From NCBI RefSeq assembly GCF_021556475.1, contig NZ_JAKGBZ010000030.1, positions 1 to 46,794 on the forward strand: a DNA stretch of 46,794 nucleotides. Reading direction: 5' to 3'. Shown piece after piece: positions 7,114 through 14,528 of this stretch (positions within the stretch are counted from its first letter, which is position 1; each line of letters begins with the position of its first letter). A program made the translations under genes and the position numbers. The notes under the pieces were generated by a model that was not told the origin of the DNA, ran no database searches, and saw only the letters and a list, made by a program, of their open reading frames with translations. The stretch is from Acidiphilium iwatense. Lineage in GTDB: Bacteria; Pseudomonadota; Alphaproteobacteria; Acetobacterales; Acetobacteraceae.

Positions 7114-8519
7114 TTGCACCGGCCGTTGCCATCGATGACCCGCATTTGCTCGGTCCGTCCTTTCAGGGACCGTCATGGGACTTGTGGCGGGCAATCCTAA
7201 AGGCCGCGTTCGGCGAGCCGATGACGGACGATGAACGAGCGCGGTTTCGCGAGGTTGCCGAGCGTGATCCGCCGAAGCGCCGGGTTCGCGAGTTATGGGT
7301 GATTGCCGGGCGGCGCAGCGGCAAGGATAGCGTCGCGGCTGCCATCGCCACGGTTGCCGCCATGGGCGAGTACCGGGCGCATCTGCGCCCTGGCGAGCGG
7401 GCTTCCATCATGTGTCTGGCCAGTGATCGTGGGCAGTCGAAGATCGTTCACCGCTACATCCTGGGCAATTTTACCACAGTTCCGTTGCTTTCACCGCTGA
7501 TCGAGCGATCGACCGAGGAAACCATCGAACTGAGCAACCGTGTCGAGGTCATCGTTTCGACCAATTCCTATCGAGCGGTGCGCGGTCGCAGCATCGTCTG
7601 CGCCATCTTCGATGAGGTCGCTTTCTGGCGCGATGAAGCATCCGCAACGCCGGATATCGAGACCTACAACGCGATCGAGCCGAGCCTTGTGACACTGCCG
7701 GGCTCGATGCTGATCGGCATTTCATCGCCCTATCGCCGCTCCGGTTTGCTGTTCGAGCGCTGGCAGCGGTTCTATGGCACCGATGACGATGACATTCTGG
7801 TGGTGCGTGGTCCGTCCAAGCTGTTCAACCCGACGCTTCCGCAGTCGATCATCGACCGAGCGCTGGAACGTGACCCTGAAGCGGCGGCGGCTGAATGGCT
7901 GGCCGAGTGGCGCAGCGATATTGCCGATTTCGTGAGCCGCGAGGTAGTGGACGCGGTAGTGGCGCATGGCGTGTTTGAGCGCTCGCCAGGGCCGGGCGTC
8001 ACCTATTGCGGTTTCGTCGATCCGAGCGGCGGCAGTTCCGATGCCATGACCTTGGGTATCGCCCATCTCGACCGCGACGGTATCGCCATCCTCGACGCGA
8101 TCCGCGAGGTGAGGCCGCCGTTTTCGCCGGAAAGCGTGGTGACTGACTTTTCGACCCTGCTGAAGGGATATGGCATCACCACGGTCTACGGCGACCGCTA
8201 TGCAGGCGAGTGGCCGCGCGAGCGGTTTGCGCTTCAAGGTATCCGATACGCGACGGCGGATAAGCCCAAGAACGACCTATACCGCGATGCACTGCCGTTG
8301 CTGAACAGCGCGAAGGTGCAACTACTCGACCATACTCGCCTCGCGGCGCAACTCTGCGCTTTGGAACGTCGCACGTCGCGCGGCGGCAGGGATTCGATCG
8401 ACCATCCGCCAGGCGGCCATGACGACGTCGCGAATGCCGCAATGGGCGCTTTGCTGCACGCCAAGGTGAAACCACCGCAACCGGCGCGGATGGTGCGGCT
8501 CAATATCATGGCGAGATAA
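7110..8519 (+). CDS. terL: Phage terminase large subunit
   Basis: This 469-residue packaging motor starts at ATG 7110, overlapping the RuvC-like stop (ATGA). The ATPase domain has the Walker A-like G-R-R-S-G-K-D-S (about residue 68) and Walker B with catalytic carboxylate C-A-I-F-D-E-V-A-F-W (about 165-175). The C-terminal RNase H-type nuclease shows F-V-D-P-S-G-G (about 302), V-Y-G-D-R-Y-A-G-E-W (about 362) and H-D-D-V-A-N-A (about 440). All motifs are present and the length is normal, so the motor and nuclease look intact. The gene normally feeds portal and capsid, but no such genes follow. Confidence 0.93.
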   Translation: MIAPAVAIDDPHLLGPSFQGPSWDLWRAILKAAFGEPMTDDERARFREVAERDPPKRRVRELWVIAGRRSGKDSVAAAIATVAAMGEYRAHLRPGERASIMCLASDRGQSKIVHRYILGNFTTVPLLSPLIERSTEETIELSNRVEVIVSTNSYRAVRGRSIVCAIFDEVAFWRDEASATPDIETYNAIEPSLVTLPGSMLIGISSPYRRSGLLFERWQRFYGTDDDDILVVRGPSKLFNPTLPQSIIDRALERDPEAAAAEWLAEWRSDIADFVSREVVDAVVAHGVFERSPGPGVTYCGFVDPSGGSSDAMTLGIAHLDRDGIAILDAIREVRPPFSPESVVTDFSTLLKGYGITTVYGDRYAGEWPRERFALQGIRYATADKPKNDLYRDALPLLNSAKVQLLDHTRLAAQLCALERRTSRGGRDSIDHPPGGHDDVANAAMGALLHAKVKPPQPARMVRLNIMAR

Positions 8520-8527
8520 GTTGTCTC

Positions 8528-8618
8528 TTGTCGTCTAAAGTTATCTATTGTTGTCGTCTGGTATATAGCTGAATAAATTTCACTTTTTATTGTATCCTAT
8601 GCTGTTCTTTGCTATATA
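8528..8618 (+). promoter_or_regulatory. Promoter and repeat region before the post-terminase genes
   Basis: The AT-rich gap 8520-8646 has two direct copies of TTGTCGTCT (8528-8536, 8551-8559) and a promoter-like TTGTAT (8590-8595), 17 bp, TATATA (8613-8618). Together they suggest a separately controlled transcript for the genes from 8647 on. Confidence 0.4.
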
Positions 8619-8646
8619 TGGCAAAGATGAATGAGGAATAACGACT

Positions 8647-8892
8647 TTGGCCAAGCCGTTTTCAGAAATGACGCCAGTTGAAGCGGCCGTGAATCGCCAC
8701 AGGCTTCGCCATGGATTCGACGCCGGCTGGACCGAGGATATTGGCGTGCGCCACCTGCCCGGCCGCGAGGGCGACGTGGTGCAGGCCGCCATCCTCGATC
8801 ACGTCAACAAGACCATGAGCGCGACGAATGCTGCCCATGCGCGTGAGCGGGCCCTTGGCGACACACTGCGCCGGCTTGGCCTCGACACGTGA
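8647..8892 (+). CDS. Small hypothetical protein in the head-gene slot
   Basis: The 81-residue protein starts at TTG 8647, chosen because GAGGAA lies about seven bases upstream; ATG 8668 is the alternative. The middle carries N-R-H-R-L-R-H-G-F-D-A-G-W and the C-terminus is helical and charged. No family is recognised. It follows the terminase, where portal genes normally sit, but is far too short to be one. Confidence 0.6.
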   Translation: MAKPFSEMTPVEAAVNRHRLRHGFDAGWTEDIGVRHLPGREGDVVQAAILDHVNKTMSATNAAHARERALGDTLRRLGLDT

Positions 8893-8903
8893 AAGGAACG
8901 GCG

Positions 8904-9551
8904 ATGAATCTGCAAAATATTCTCAACCTTCGGGATCCCGCCGTGCCCCAGCGGGCACGCGGCGATTTCGATGAAGCTCATGGCCGTGTGCAGGCGGCAC
9001 AACAGGCCGTCGCGGACGCCGAACAGGCGGTTGCCGCCGCACGCGATGCACGCTCCGCGCTGGTCCGGCGGGCCGGCGCTGGTGAGGCGGTCGAGGCCGC
9101 CGCACTGGCGGAAGCCGAGACGGCCATTCGGGATGCCGGGGACCGCGTTCTGTTCTGCCGTGACGCCGTCGCCGCTGCCGAAGCGACTAAGCGCGCCGCC
9201 GATGAAGCCCTGCGCACCGCCGAACGCCGCGCATGGGAACCAGTCCTTCGCGCGGGCATCCACTTGCGAATCGAGGGCGCCGAGATGATCGTGCAAGCCA
9301 AGAAACATCTCGCCGATGGCGAAGCGGTTTTTGGGGCCGGGCTTGAAGCTGTAGGGCGCGCGATCGCCGCGGGCGTCGAACTTAGACTTGGCTTTCACCC
9401 GTCCGCGAACCCGGAAATGTTCGCTGGCGTGCTTCGGCCCGAACACCCATTCCCGGACGCCGAGCGGCGCACCTGGGCGGCGCATCTCGACGCCCGCGGC
9501 GACGTGATCCTGCCCGAATCCGCCCGCAAGCTGCTGGAAGCCACCGAATGA
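8904..9551 (+). CDS. Alanine-rich coiled-coil protein, function unknown
   Basis: The 215-residue protein starts at ATG 8904 (AAAGGAA upstream); an in-frame GTG at 8889 overlaps the previous stop but fits less well. Residues about 20-125 form one long Ala/Glu/Arg-rich coiled coil, followed by a globular tail ending V-I-L-P-E-S-A-R-K-L-L-E. Its place between terminase and tail genes and its coiled coil would suit a scaffold or a packaging adaptor, but that is speculation; no capsid fold is evident. Its stop overlaps the next small frame (ATGA). Confidence 0.65.
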   Translation: MNLQNILNLRDPAVPQRARGDFDEAHGRVQAAQQAVADAEQAVAAARDARSALVRRAGAGEAVEAAALAEAETAIRDAGDRVLFCRDAVAAAEATKRAADEALRTAERRAWEPVLRAGIHLRIEGAEMIVQAKKHLADGEAVFGAGLEAVGRAIAAGVELRLGFHPSANPEMFAGVLRPEHPFPDAERRTWAAHLDARGDVILPESARKLLEATE

Positions 9552-9724
9552 CCGTAGGCAGCGTCAGCCCGTTCACTCCCGCAGGAACCGTCGCGATTGC
9601 GGTTTCCCATCGGCGCGCGCTCACTGGCCCGGCGAGTTTCTCCATCGACTCGCCGGGCGCTTTTCTGAGGCAGCCCATAAATGACTCGGCTGCTCCTACA
9701 CGTCCGAAACAAGGCAAGCGGTGA
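9548..9724 (+). CDS. Possible 58-residue protein, overlapping a hairpin
   Basis: An ATG at 9548 overlaps the preceding stop by 4 bp, as in most genes of this operon, and opens 58 codons rich in Ser, Pro and Ala ending K-Q-G-K-R. The frame runs through a strong hairpin (9627-9658). It may be a real small gene or just a coupled frame across a terminator. No family is recognised. Confidence 0.35.
   Translation: MTVGSVSPFTPAGTVAIAVSHRRALTGPASFSIDSPGAFLRQPINDSAAPTRPKQGKR
9627..9664 (+). terminator. Rho-independent terminator-like hairpin
   Basis: GCCCGGCGAGT (9627-9637) pairs perfectly with ACTCGCCGGGC (9648-9658) around a 10-nt loop, followed by GCTTTT. The stem is strong and the T tract short, so it may attenuate rather than stop transcription into the tail genes. 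Confidence 0.55.
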
Positions 9725-9730
9725 ACTGAC

Positions 9731-10045
9731 ATGTCATCCACCCTCGGGACGCCTGTTCCGCTTTCGACCGTCGCGCAGCAGATCGCGCCGCTTCGCCTAA
9801 CCAAGAAGGAGATTCCAATTTTTACGGCATCCAAAATCAGCAACGAAGTCGGTAAGCTGAATGGCATCGACCGGATTCTGCAAGCCAAACTGCTGAGCGG
9901 CAAGAACTCAGTGACAGCAATTGCCGCAGTCGTCGCCCCACACTTCCACGATCGGCGGAAGGCTGCCTGTCCGCGCATTCCGGCTCGTGAACTATCCCCT
10001 CAAGTCAAGCACAGGATCAAGGGAAAATGGCTGAAACATTGCTGA
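9731..10045 (+). CDS. Hypothetical protein before the tail chaperone
   Basis: The 104-residue basic protein overlaps the chaperone start by 19 bp. In siphophages the tail tube gene usually sits directly before the chaperone, but this protein is too small and lacks an evident tube-type beta pattern. It is Lys/Arg/Ala-rich with an L-T-K-K-E-I-P-I-F segment. It could be a truncated or divergent tail-tube or terminator gene, or unrelated. No family is recognised. Confidence 0.5.
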   Translation: MSSTLGTPVPLSTVAQQIAPLRLTKKEIPIFTASKISNEVGKLNGIDRILQAKLLSGKNSVTAIAAVVAPHFHDRRKAACPRIPARELSPQVKHRIKGKWLKHC

Positions 10046-10362
10046 ACGAAACCAAGGACGAGACGATCACGGATACGCTCGGGCGTTCGATCGTCATGCG
10101 ACTGCTCGACTTCAAGGGGCGGCATAGGCTGTTCAAGGTCGTGGGACGCGCCGCGCAAGGGAATGAAGCATTCCTGGCGGACTGCATGATGTTCGCATCG
10201 GTGGTATCGATCGATGGCACCCCGGTCCCCCCGCCGACCGAAAGATCGGACGTGGAACCGATCATCGACGCCCTTGGCGAGGCTGGCGGCAATGCGGTGC
10301 AGGATTGGTTCGCCAATCGCGCGAGCGCTGAAAACGAAGTGGTCACCACCGCAAAAAACTGA
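10027..10362 (+). CDS. Tail assembly chaperone, short (G-like) product
   Basis: The 111-residue protein ends in A-K-N at a TGA placed directly after the slippery heptamer 10353-10359. The acidic and hydrophobic profile and the W-F-A-N-R-A-S-A-E-N segment match the first half of phage tail chaperones, which coat the tape measure during tail assembly. It lies two genes before the tape measure, the conserved position. A fraction of ribosomes should shift by -1 and make the longer product ending at 10532. The short form is the main product in related systems. Confidence 0.75.
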   Translation: MAETLLNETKDETITDTLGRSIVMRLLDFKGRHRLFKVVGRAAQGNEAFLADCMMFASVVSIDGTPVPPPTERSDVEPIIDALGEAGGNAVQDWFANRASAENEVVTTAKN

Positions 10363-10386
10363 GTGAAAGCCCGGACTTTACCGGGC
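10353..10386 (+). promoter_or_regulatory. Programmed -1 ribosomal frameshift signal
   Basis: A-AAA-AAC (10353-10359) is in phase with the upstream gene (GCA AAA AAC TGA). Nine nucleotides later GCCCGG (10369-10374) pairs with CCGGGC (10381-10386) across a 6-nt loop. Slippery heptamer, spacer and stem-loop are all of standard type, and the -1 frame stays open for 57 further codons. Confidence 0.85.
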
Positions 10387-10532
10387 GCTGCTACATCCTG
10401 TCGAAGGGCGTGCCTTGGGATGTGGCCTTTGAGATGGGCGAAGCTGAATTGCTCGCCTTCGTGGTGACGATGGGCGGCTTCGACGGCAATGAATGGGATT
10501 GGCGCTCCCTTCGGTGGAAGGACCGAAAGTGA
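10359..10532 (+). CDS. Tail assembly chaperone, -1 frame extension (T-like part of the fusion)
   Basis: After a -1 shift at 10353-10359 the ribosome reads 57 more codons to a TGA at 10530-10532. The extension contains Y-I-L-S-K-G-V-P-W-D-V-A-F-E-M and ends D-W-x-S-L-R-W-K-D-R-K. This matches the second, shift-dependent half of Mu-like and lambdoid tail chaperones in length and in its G-V-P-x-D-V-A and D-W signatures. It has no start codon or ribosome site of its own, supporting expression only as a fusion of about 169 residues. Its stop overlaps the ATG of the next gene. Confidence 0.75.
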   Translation: MSESPDFTGRCYILSKGVPWDVAFEMGEAELLAFVVTMGGFDGNEWDWRSLRWKDRK

Positions 10533-11038
10533 TGGGGTTAGTTAGTTTGGCCACGGCGATGGAGCGGATCGAGCGGTCTGCCCTGGCCATGGAAGAGATG
10601 GAGCATCGCGTTCTCACCGAAGCGGCCAAGGCGATTCAGAAGGGCGCGAAAGAGCAGATCGGTCATTATCTGACCGAGGATGACGGTAAATTCGGGTCCT
10701 GGTTACCGCTCGCGGAATCGACCGTCGAAGACAAGGAAAAGCAGGGCTATGCGCCGCCCGATAACCCACTGTTGCGCGAAGGGGATGTCCGCGAGAGCAT
10801 TGAATACACCGTGTCCGGTGCTGAAGCGCAGATCGGTTCGAATTCCGACATCGCGCTTTACCAGGAGCTTGGCACGCGCGGTCCTGGCGTGGGTGCGAGC
10901 GGCTTTCACGTGCCACCCCGCTCCTTCCTCGGCTCAACCGCCTTCCGGCTGAAAGACAAGATCGGCCAGCAAGTCGGCTATTCGATAGTGTCGGCGCTGA
11001 TCGAAGGAAAGCAGACAGTCGTGCACATCAAAGACTGA
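10532..11038 (+). CDS. Phage virion morphogenesis protein (HK97 gp10 / Mu gpG-like)
   Basis: The 168-residue protein starts at ATG 10532, overlapping the frameshift-product stop; an upstream in-frame ATG lies inside the chaperone extension. After an N-terminal helix it shows W-L-P-L-A-E-S-T, P-L-L-R-E-G-D-V-R-E-S-I-E-Y, A-L-Y-Q-E-L-G-T-R and V-P-P-R-S-F-L, the order seen in tail-completion or head-tail joining proteins of the gp10/gpG type. These act at the neck or tail terminus. Here it sits between chaperone and tape measure, an uncommon position that hints at module rearrangement. Confidence 0.65.
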   Translation: MGLVSLATAMERIERSALAMEEMEHRVLTEAAKAIQKGAKEQIGHYLTEDDGKFGSWLPLAESTVEDKEKQGYAPPDNPLLREGDVRESIEYTVSGAEAQIGSNSDIALYQELGTRGPGVGASGFHVPPRSFLGSTAFRLKDKIGQQVGYSIVSALIEGKQTVVHIKD

Positions 11039-11056
11039 AAAGGAACCCAGCAGAGA

Positions 11057-12973
11057 ATGGACGTTTACAAAATCGGAGTCTCCCTAACGCTCCGCAATGG
11101 TGTGTCCGCCGGCCTCCGGCTGCTCCGCCACGACCTCGGCGGCGTCATGAAGGCGCTGGACAAGGCGAAGAACGGCACCGGGGCTATGGCGACCAACTTC
11201 ATCAAGATGGGCGCGGCGGCTACGACGGCTGGCGTTGCGATCCTCGGCGTCTACGACAAGCTTGCGACGGCCGGCGCGGCATTTGTCCATCAACAAACCC
11301 TCGCACTCGAAATGGCCGTCCGACACGCCACCCAAGCGAAGCTGACCGGGCAGGCGTGGCGCACCGCCTATGCGATCCCCGGCACGTCGGTTGCCGGAAA
11401 CTACCGGCGCGGACTTGAGGCGCGCAGCGCCGTGGGCGGTTCGCGCGCCGTGGCGCTCAATCCTACGATGGGCGCGGCGCATGTCGTCATGGCGGTCGCC
11501 GGGTATCACGGCGAAAAGGCAACCAACTACCTGATGAAGTCGATCGAACTGCTCGGCGCGACAGTGGCTCGCAAGACGGGCAAGTTCTCGGTCCCGCAGA
11601 CGCAAAAGGCGTTCACCCAAGCGCTTTCGGCGATGCTGCTGACCGGCTTCCGGTTCAACCCCAATGAACTATTTGCCATGCTGAAGCGGTCGAGCACCTA
11701 TGCCAGGATGATGACACCGGGCGCGTTCTTCCGGTCGATGATGACGCCGGCGCAGGAAATGGGTGGCGCGGCGGCCGGTACGGCGCTAACGAGCCTGATG
11801 ATGCAGCTCATGGGTGGCCGGATGAGCAAGGCGGTGGCTGACAACCTGGCGCATATCGGCATCCTGACCGCGGGCAGCTACAAGGCGATCGGGGGTGGTT
11901 ATGTCGAGATCAGGAACCCGTTGAAAGACGTGAAGGGATTGCCGCTGCTAGCGAAACGCGGCGCGGCGGACTGGACCCATGATGTCCTGCGGCCGGCGCT
12001 GCTCGCGCACGGCTACAAGTCCCAGATGGAGCAGATGGTCGAACTGTCGCGCATCACGTCCGGCCGCACTCAGGCGCGTCTACTCGCCACCTATCTGACC
12101 ATGTGGCCGCAATATCTGAAGGATGTTGCGCAGAAGCGCCGAATCGATGCCCTGGGGCTGATGGGTGTGCTCAGGTTCGTCGAGAAGCACGACCCCTACG
12201 CGGCGCAGCGCGGCGTCTCGAAAGCCTGGGGCAATTTCACCACCGCGCTCGGGGTTGCGGCGACCAAGACGCTGGTGCCCGTGTTGCACGACCTGACTCG
12301 CGGTTTGAACCACCTGTCGCAATGGGCGAACGCGCATCCGCACACCGTCCGCAAGATCGACACCGCTCTTGTCGATGTCGGGGCTGGGTTGGCGACGTTC
12401 GGCGCGGTGCTGGCGGGTGCCGGCCTGACAATGCTCGTGGGTCCAGAGGGACTGCTCGTCGGACTCGCATCTTCGATCTTCGCGGTTCACACCGCACTGA
12501 ACCAGAACTGGGTTGCACCGGCCAAGGGCATCAAGACCGCCACCGGCGGCCTCAAGGCCCTGTTCGCCGAGATCGAGCGCATCGCCAAGTTTCTGGGCCA
12601 TGCCGACGCGATCCTGAACGGGATCAACAAGAACGTGTCGGGCGCGGGCAAATGGGGATACACCCATATCACCAAGCCGATCGAGCGCCTGCCCGGCGCC
12701 GTGATGCGTTACTTTGACGGCAACGGTGGCCGGCGGGTCCATCACGGGAGCGCAATCGGCGGTTACGATACGTGGGGACCCGGCGCACCTCCATCGGCGC
12801 ACAGCAGCGCCGACAACGGCCTGATCCCCACGGTGAATATTGGGAACTGGGGCGAAGGCCAGCGCGCCATCAAGCACGGCCTTGCCGCCTCCCTGAACCA
12901 AAACCAGTCCAGCACCACCGGCTTCAACGGGCGCGTCTCGCCCTACGGCACCCCGGCATTCACCGGGCCATGA
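11057..12973 (+). CDS. Tail tape measure protein
   Basis: The 638-residue protein fits a short tape measure: a helical N-terminus, a hydrophobic segment at residues about 45-75, long Ala-rich helices, then two hydrophobic stretches (about 435-480) and a Gly/Ser/Asn-rich C-terminus. Such proteins fix tail length and leave with the DNA during injection. At 1.5 Angstrom per residue it would give a tail of about 95 nm. The frame is intact. Its stop overlaps the next start (ATGA). No baseplate or fibre genes follow, unlike complete phages. Confidence 0.8.
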   Translation: MDVYKIGVSLTLRNGVSAGLRLLRHDLGGVMKALDKAKNGTGAMATNFIKMGAAATTAGVAILGVYDKLATAGAAFVHQQTLALEMAVRHATQAKLTGQAWRTAYAIPGTSVAGNYRRGLEARSAVGGSRAVALNPTMGAAHVVMAVAGYHGEKATNYLMKSIELLGATVARKTGKFSVPQTQKAFTQALSAMLLTGFRFNPNELFAMLKRSSTYARMMTPGAFFRSMMTPAQEMGGAAAGTALTSLMMQLMGGRMSKAVADNLAHIGILTAGSYKAIGGGYVEIRNPLKDVKGLPLLAKRGAADWTHDVLRPALLAHGYKSQMEQMVELSRITSGRTQARLLATYLTMWPQYLKDVAQKRRIDALGLMGVLRFVEKHDPYAAQRGVSKAWGNFTTALGVAATKTLVPVLHDLTRGLNHLSQWANAHPHTVRKIDTALVDVGAGLATFGAVLAGAGLTMLVGPEGLLVGLASSIFAVHTALNQNWVAPAKGIKTATGGLKALFAEIERIAKFLGHADAILNGINKNVSGAGKWGYTHITKPIERLPGAVMRYFDGNGGRRVHHGSAIGGYDTWGPGAPPSAHSSADNGLIPTVNIGNWGEGQRAIKHGLAASLNQNQSSTTGFNGRVSPYGTPAFTGP

Positions 12974-13185
12974 GCGGTGCTTTCGTCACCGTCTTGCCGG
13001 GCCAGTTTGGCTTCATCCGGCCTGATGGCGGGACCGGAAACATCCTTGCATGCGCCGCCGCTATGGCTGCCCTGCCTGAACCGCCCTGCCGTGGCGAGCG
13101 GGTGCGCTTCCGCGTTGTTATGACACCGGACGGCAGGCGCCGGGCGATCGACCTGGTGTTGATCGAGAAGGAAACCACGCGATGA
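12970..13185 (+). CDS. Cold-shock-domain-like small protein
   Basis: The 71-residue protein starts at ATG 12970 on the tape-measure stop. It has the cold-shock layout: G-Q-F-G-F-I-R-P-D-G-G near the start (RNP1-like), then a loop with G-E-R-V-R-F-R-V-V and a final strand R-R-R-A-I-D-L. The second RNP motif (usually V-F-V-H) is weak: N-I-L-A-C. It probably binds single-stranded nucleic acid. A cold-shock fold inside a tail operon is unusual; it may be cargo or a regulator. Its stop overlaps a further frame at 13182. Confidence 0.6.
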   Translation: MSGAFVTVLPGQFGFIRPDGGTGNILACAAAMAALPEPPCRGERVRFRVVMTPDGRRRAIDLVLIEKETTR

Positions 13186-13289
13186 ATACCCTTCACAATT
13201 CGCAGGGTAATCCCGCCGCGCAGACCGTCCTACGCGAAGGCAATGACATTATTTCGCCAATGCTTGACTGGCAGGATTTGCGGGCTTGA
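13182..13289 (+). pseudogene. Truncated coupled frame after the tail genes
   Basis: An ATG overlapping the previous stop opens only 35 codons (M-N-T-L-H-N-S-Q-G-N...). It ends inside the 3' part of the convergent gene at 13249-13812. The overlap style matches the tail operon, so it is probably the start of a lost tail gene cut by the inserted cassette. Confidence 0.35.
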
Positions 13290-13812
13290 TGTCATTCAGT
13301 TTGCAGTCTTTCATCACGGTTGCCATGGCTGCCGTTGATCCGCTGGCACCGAAATTGTCGGATTGCTTGTTCCCCAAGAAACTGACGCCAACAGAGACTA
13401 TGCGGGCCGCTTTGGAGATCGCTTCTACCGCTTCGACGGTGGCATAATCGCGACCATCGACCACGAAACCGGCAAAATGATTGTTCCAAGGTCGAAGGGA
13501 GGCACCAAGCTTCATCACCTTCCCGCCATCAACTTTTAGTAGGAGATCAACCGGGATTGATGCCGCGCCGCCCGACATTTCATCCAAATCTTTGCGCGAT
13601 GCCTGGAAGATATATGCCAGATCCAGCGTGTTCTTTTGGTCGCACTGGACTATAAGCCCGTCGCCAGACGGCGCGATAGATGCTGCCTCTACCGTTCGCT
13701 GGCCGAATACATCCGGTTGAGAGACATGGGCGAACCATTGTGCCGTCGCTGCAGGCGACATGGCACAAAGGATAAATGTCAGCATGGCTGCGAGATAATG
13801 GGATTTCTTCAT
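13249..13812 (-). CDS. Exported protein of unknown function (island cargo)
   Basis: The 187-residue protein has a clear Sec signal peptide: M-K-K-S-H then a hydrophobic core and cleavage after A-T-A (about residue 24). The mature part begins Q-W-F-A-H-V and has a G-D-G-L-I-V-Q-C-D pattern in its first half, then a Gly/Ser-rich C-terminus, consistent with a small periplasmic beta-rich protein. It points against the tail operon and is monocistronic, the typical setting of a lysogenic-conversion gene. No family is named with confidence. Upstream, 13813-13940 shows no gene. Confidence 0.7.
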   Translation of the reverse strand: MKKSHYLAAMLTFILCAMSPAATAQWFAHVSQPDVFGQRTVEAASIAPSGDGLIVQCDQKNTLDLAYIFQASRKDLDEMSGGAASIPVDLLLKVDGGKVMKLGASLRPWNNHFAGFVVDGRDYATVEAVEAISKAARIVSVGVSFLGNKQSDNFGASGSTAAMATVMKDCKLNDIKPANPASQALAK

Positions 13813-13940
13813 GACAGCCTCCCTGTCTTGCCCGCAGTCTATGCCCGCGTTTGGTGGGGAGTCGAATCATTTTCACCACCGCACGAAGTCTTGGCTCTGG
13901 AAAATCGCGGAAAACCTGCACTGCGCCGAAACTTTCGCCA

Positions 13941-14076
13941 CGCGGTCGCATAGGAGAAGGAAGGCCTAAAAGCGGCATCAACGCGGCGGTCCCCGAACTT
14001 GGCATAGACCGGACGGAAGCGCAGCACGCGATGAAGATCGCCTCCCTCACCCCGGAAGCGAAAGCGGTGGCTATTC
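13941..14076 (+). pseudogene. Fragment of a ParB-like phage/plasmid protein
   Basis: On the plus strand about 40 codons read G-R-P-K-S-G-I-N-A-A-V-x-E-L-G-I-D-R-T-E-A-Q-x-A-M-K-I-A-S-L then T-P-E-A-K-A-V-A. This closely resembles the helix-turn-helix region of ParB-like partition or methylase-associated proteins. The preceding frame is unrelated and the similarity ends where the DUF2283 gene begins. It looks like a remnant left by insertion of the cassette 14071-14797. Confidence 0.45.
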
Positions 14077-14277
14077 GGCCGCGACCTGCGCCGGTGGTAG
14101 TTCCCTTACACGACTGCGGACATCCAGGATTTCGATGCCAATCACGTTTCCGTCTTTGTCGTAATCCAGCATGATGCCGGGCGCGACCTCGCGGGTATCC
14201 GCCGAAACGGCATTCTCCCGAGCAAGCCACACGAACATCGCATCCGCTGTCGGATCGTAGCTGGTCTTCAACATCAT
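14071..14277 (-). CDS. DUF2283 family protein
   Basis: The 68-residue protein has Y-D-P-T-A-D-A-M-F-V-W-L at the start and P-G-I-M-L-D-Y-D-K-D-G-N-V-I-G-I-E-I-L-D in the middle, the signature of DUF2283. These small beta proteins are often encoded next to DUF4258 genes and are suspected antitoxins, though function is not established. It is the last gene of a three-gene operon and overlaps DUF4258 by 4 bp. Confidence 0.85.
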   Translation of the reverse strand: MMLKTSYDPTADAMFVWLARENAVSADTREVAPGIMLDYDKDGNVIGIEILDVRSRVRELPPAQVAAE

Positions 14278-14528
14278 AGTGCCCTTCGCTTCAAAGCGTC
14301 GCGATCAGGATAGGCGGTCAGAACGACAATATCGTCATCCTCGGGCCAATGCACAACACGCAGTATGCGACCATCAATCTCATCAATCGCCTTGTAGGAC
14401 CGGGTGCGGCTCGGCTTTGCCGGGTCTGTATCCGTCCAATCCGGGCGCTCGATCGCCGCCGCAACCCAATCACGCTTGATACCGCGCTTCGCAAGCGCTT
14501 CCTCAGCATGGGGAAGATAGCGGATCAT
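14274..14528 (-). CDS. DUF4258 family protein (candidate toxin)
   Basis: The 84-residue protein shows H-A-E-E-A-L-A-K-R-G-I then I-E-R-P-D-W and R-I-L-R-V-V-H-W-P-E-D-D-D-I-V-V-L-T-A-Y, typical of DUF4258, a RelE/BrnT-sized fold. A role as a toxin in a two- or three-part module with the XRE and DUF2283 genes is reasonable but unproven. It is coupled to both neighbours by 4-bp overlaps. Confidence 0.8.
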   Translation of the reverse strand: MIRYLPHAEEALAKRGIKRDWVAAAIERPDWTDTDPAKPSRTRSYKAIDEIDGRILRVVHWPEDDDIVVLTAYPDRDALKRRAL

